The position numbers and the translations under genes were made by a program. 64,000 bases of DNA, taken from contig RPFO01000080.1 of NCBI GenBank assembly GCA_009746045.1, positions 1,570,363 through 1,634,362 of the forward strand. The letters run 5' to 3'. The stretch is from Mesostigma viride. Taxonomy: Eukaryota > Streptophyta > Mesostigmatophyceae > Mesostigmatales > Mesostigmataceae. The notes below the pieces were generated by a model, which worked only from the letters and a program-made list of their open reading frames with translations, had not been told where the DNA came from and searched no databases. Positions 62,501 through 64,000 of the stretch are shown one piece after another (positions within the stretch are counted from its first letter, which is position 1; each line of letters starts with the position of its first letter).

Positions 62501-63516
62501 AATGGGCCGAGCAAATTGGAATCGTTCTAATTACGAACTGAACGTGTGAGAAACACAGGCCGAGACAAAGACGTGTGGAAGGCAGGGTGGGAAAGTATAG
62601 GAAGGGTGGGAAGCTATAGGAAGGGTAGGAAAGCCGAGGAAGGGTAGGAAAGCTGAGGAAGGGTAGGAAAGGTGAGGAAATCTGGGAAAGTATAGAAAGG
62701 GTAGGAAGGTATAGGAAAGTAAAGGAAGGATTAGCATGGAGGAGGAAGGAAGGCCACATAATACATTGCGTCCGTCACTATGATAGAGTAGATAGGGATG
62801 TCTGGAGCGTTGGTGGGGAGGGATCAAGGTAGATTTGTCGCCATCCCCTCACCTCCACGCAGCCAGCGGCACCTGAGACTCCGCCACGAGCGAGCCGTTG
62901 ACGAAGTACCGCTGCTCGCTCGGGCCAGTCTGGACGATCGTCAGCCGGTGCCAGGTATCGTCCCGCTGCAGCCTCGCGATGTTATAACTGGCACCCGCCC
63001 CTTGCCCCCCTTGCTGCTTCCCATCTAGACCAGCCGCCCTGCCGCCGGCTCCCCCTTTCCTGCTGCTGCCACTGCCACTGATAGAAAAACTACTCCCCCC
63101 CAAGACACCATCCGACTCCGCCTGTGATACTGGCAAGGGCACGTCCGGGCCCGTGACGTTCAACTCCCACGTCTTGCCCCGGAACACGTGCATGAGGAGC
63201 TTCTCTTGAAACCCAGTGAACCCAAGCACGTAGACATTATGCTTGCCGCCCTTGAACCCCCCCGCAAAGATCGTCGGTTCCTTGCGACTCGACGCCGTGT
63301 ATTGGAACCAGAGGTCAACCGCCCATCGCCGACCGAGTAGGAGGCCACCAAAGCCGAGATCCAGACCGTCCCACTGTTCTTTAAATACATACGTGTACTT
63401 GGCGGGCTCCCCTGCGGGCCCCGCCTGCTTGGATTTCTTTGGGGGTGGGGGCGTTGTTACGGCACGGAACTCGCCGCCGTAATTGTGGAGGGGGAGGTAG
63501 GCTGCCTGGCCGCCAT
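56522..63516 (-). CDS. LamG-like plus GT29 sialyltransferase-like protein, at least 5 exons, 5' incomplete
   Basis: Minus-strand exons: 63516-62853, 61330-60742, 60239-60178, about 58958-58670, and 56671-56522. The first exon recognised begins in phase 1, so an upstream exon exists. Residues of the first two exons form a concanavalin/LamG-like fold (WDGLDLGFGGLLLGRRWAVD, MHVFRGKTWELN, DDTWHRLTIVQTG, RYFVNGSLVAES, RISSVGNSGFL). Then follow sialylmotif L split by a Gly-rich insert (VILVGNSAKL, then KVIDGYGAVVRFNAI), CGCSDGACCNQDQ, motif S (ARTGFRLLALLLFQGVTPT joined across an intron to LTGFDLGEE) and a terminal PETRVLQDL segment. The order and CGC..CC and VTPTL(T/A)GFD match the gene at 24915. 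A Golgi glycosyltransferase with a carbohydrate-binding module is the likely role. The 58958 acceptor is the least certain boundary. Confidence 0.85.
57418..57620. repeat. Polypyrimidine satellite (TTCTTCTTTC)n / (TTCTTTTTTC)n
   Basis: About 12 units of one 10-mer followed by about 8 of a variant, in the last intron of the LamG-GT29 gene. The homogeneous switch shows two successive amplifications. Triplex-prone. Confidence 0.97.
57733..57905 (-). repeat. Two copies of the motif-S exon 5' splice site of the LamG-GT29 gene
   Basis: The true junction (minus) is TTCCAAGGGGTTACGCCCACG|GTGAG around 58689-58665. Copies in the intron are GACGTCACGCCCACG|GTGAG (57901-57882) and CTGTTCCAAGGTGTCATACCTACG|GACG near 57763-57740. 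The first keeps a perfect donor. Confidence 0.85.
57968..58655 (-). mobile_element. LINE family A fragment in the last intron of the LamG-GT29 gene
   Basis: Encodes on the minus strand LTQELEKRLDSNVTKMLRKA, GLAGHLARTDQVDTSDRLAG and WTFRDRLGMDIC, the longest family A ORF2 C-terminus in the window, and ends with a degenerate hairpin plus TTAAT tail at the left. Its 5' edge is only about 15 bp from the splice donor at 58669. Confidence 0.88.
59354..59448. repeat. Small inverted repeat
   Basis: CAAGGTCCTAGTTTTGCGATG pairs with CATCGCAATGACCTTG about 50 bp later. Hairpin-like, MITE-sized, no clear target duplication. Confidence 0.6.
59547..59620. repeat. Near-perfect AT-rich palindrome of about 74 bp
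   Basis: ATTTGACCGAGTATATATAT...CATAGTCTA is followed almost at once by its inverted partner TAGACTATG...ATATATATACTTGGTCAAAT. Could extrude as a cruciform or make a long RNA hairpin in the intron. Confidence 0.88.
61375..61870. repeat. Tandem repeat (TTGATACTA, TACATAGTTGTATACATAG), period about 95-105 bp
   Basis: Four higher-order units of TGATA(C/T)A-type hexamers followed by CCTAATACGGCTCATTTACT. The end (61790-61865) switches to GGATGCAGC / GGATGCAAC nonamers. Intronic in the LamG-GT29 gene. Confidence 0.9.
61922..62345 (-). repeat. Copies of a 3' splice site of the LamG-GT29 gene
   Basis: The true junction on the minus strand is CCCCCCAG|GCGCATCAGCAGC (61339-61318). Upstream copies are CTCGCCCAG|GCACATTACCAGCG (near 61944), CACTGGGCACATCAGGAGC (near 62250) and CCTCCCAG|GCACATGAGCCGC (near 62330). 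A flanking GAGAGGTCA block is also repeated (61362, 61973, 62268). Confidence 0.8.
62570..62735. repeat. GGAAGGGTAGGAAAG-type tandem repeat
   Basis: About ten imperfect 16-18 bp units (GGTAGGAAAGCTGAGGAAG), purine-rich on the plus strand, within an intron of the LamG-GT29 gene. Confidence 0.9.
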
Positions 63517-64000
63517 CTGGTGAGAAGAAGGGGGGGGCGGGTGTCCGCCACGCAGTTTGAAAACAGAGCACAATTTGAGAAGCGGCGTGGCAAGATTAGG
63601 CAGATCTTTTTCGTAGCGGTAATGGTACTGGCAGCAGCATTACTAGCAGCAGCAACCGTGGCGGCGGTAGCAGTTCTCAGAGGTTGTTTCCCTATCACCA
63701 TTGTAATTAATGAACGGGGTCAGCAGCAGCAGCACCGCCAGCAGAAGTGAAGCCGTGTTCCCTTCCTAGACACGCGCACTGTCGGCCATCACCTTGGGCC
63801 TGGGCTGAGAGGCCAGCACCGACACAACCACTAGTGGCGAAACCTTCTCCACCTTCTAGCAACACCAACAGTAATGGTTCGGCTGTTCGCCGTCTACATT
63901 GGTATCAACTTGGGCCTACTGGAGTGAGTGCGGGGCCAACTGGAGCTGCAGCAGTAGCTATAAAACGTTCTTACCCTCCAAAACATCCTTACTGTTGGGC
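63517..64000. other. Upstream intron or 5' region of the LamG-GT29 gene
   Basis: The exon at 63516 needs a donor upstream in this stretch or beyond the window. I could not identify the 5' exon. A plus-strand frame here has a hydrophobic AVMVLAAALLAAATVAAVAV stretch, but it overlaps the GT29 exon in antisense and has no other support. Confidence 0.4.

Noticed and set aside
63439-63750. Plus-strand frame with a hydrophobic segment (VMVLAAALLAAATVAAVAV)
   Set aside because: It overlaps the well-supported minus-strand exon at 62853-63516, is GCAG-trinucleotide-like and has no further evidence.

Overview
The window looks like nuclear DNA of a repeat-rich green alga, plausibly a prasinophyte. The reasons are GT-AG introns with clean phase continuity, a mitochondrial cardiolipin synthase and a plastid-targeted DUF2854 protein encoded in the nucleus, two GT29 (sialyltransferase-like) genes, EsV-1-7 cysteine repeats of the kind known from brown algae, prasinophytes and large algal viruses, and dense transposon and satellite content. 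The taxon is an inference. No prokaryotic operon, CRISPR array or rRNA was seen. Layout: 1-4780 holds a Harbinger transposase end, a minisatellite, one copy of a 1.2 kb dispersed repeat, and a tandem array whose 221-227 bp units each carry a 72-74 bp palindrome. From 4781 to about 22071 lies a chain of in-phase exons: a signal-anchor exon, an exon with a perfect 2A-type ribosome-skipping motif, several low-complexity exons, and finally an EsV-1-7 repeat plus PD-(D/E)XK-like nuclease exon. Kilobase-scale TTGG, GGGT and GGGA satellites and a young copia-like retrotransposon (11037-17188) sit in the introns. The link between the early exons and the nuclease exon is not proven. From 22238 to 35450 come the second dispersed-repeat copy, an intronless GT29 gene with one frameshift, and a nest of LINE elements with target-site duplications and TTAAT tails. 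From 35606 to 54968 two genes diverge from a 609 bp intergenic region: cardiolipin synthase (minus, 8 exons, 368 aa, with a decayed gypsy element and a hAT MITE in intron 6) and a DUF2854 chloroplast protein (plus, 8 exons, 284 aa). From 56522 to beyond the right part of the window a minus-strand gene encodes a LamG-like domain joined to a GT29 domain. The most striking general observation is that introns of three unrelated genes contain degenerate tandem copies of their own splice junctions: the last bases of an exon plus its 5' splice site, or the 3' splice site plus the first bases of the next exon, repeated from one to about ten times. This suggests that introns here grow, and perhaps arise, by tandem duplication centred on exon-intron boundaries.
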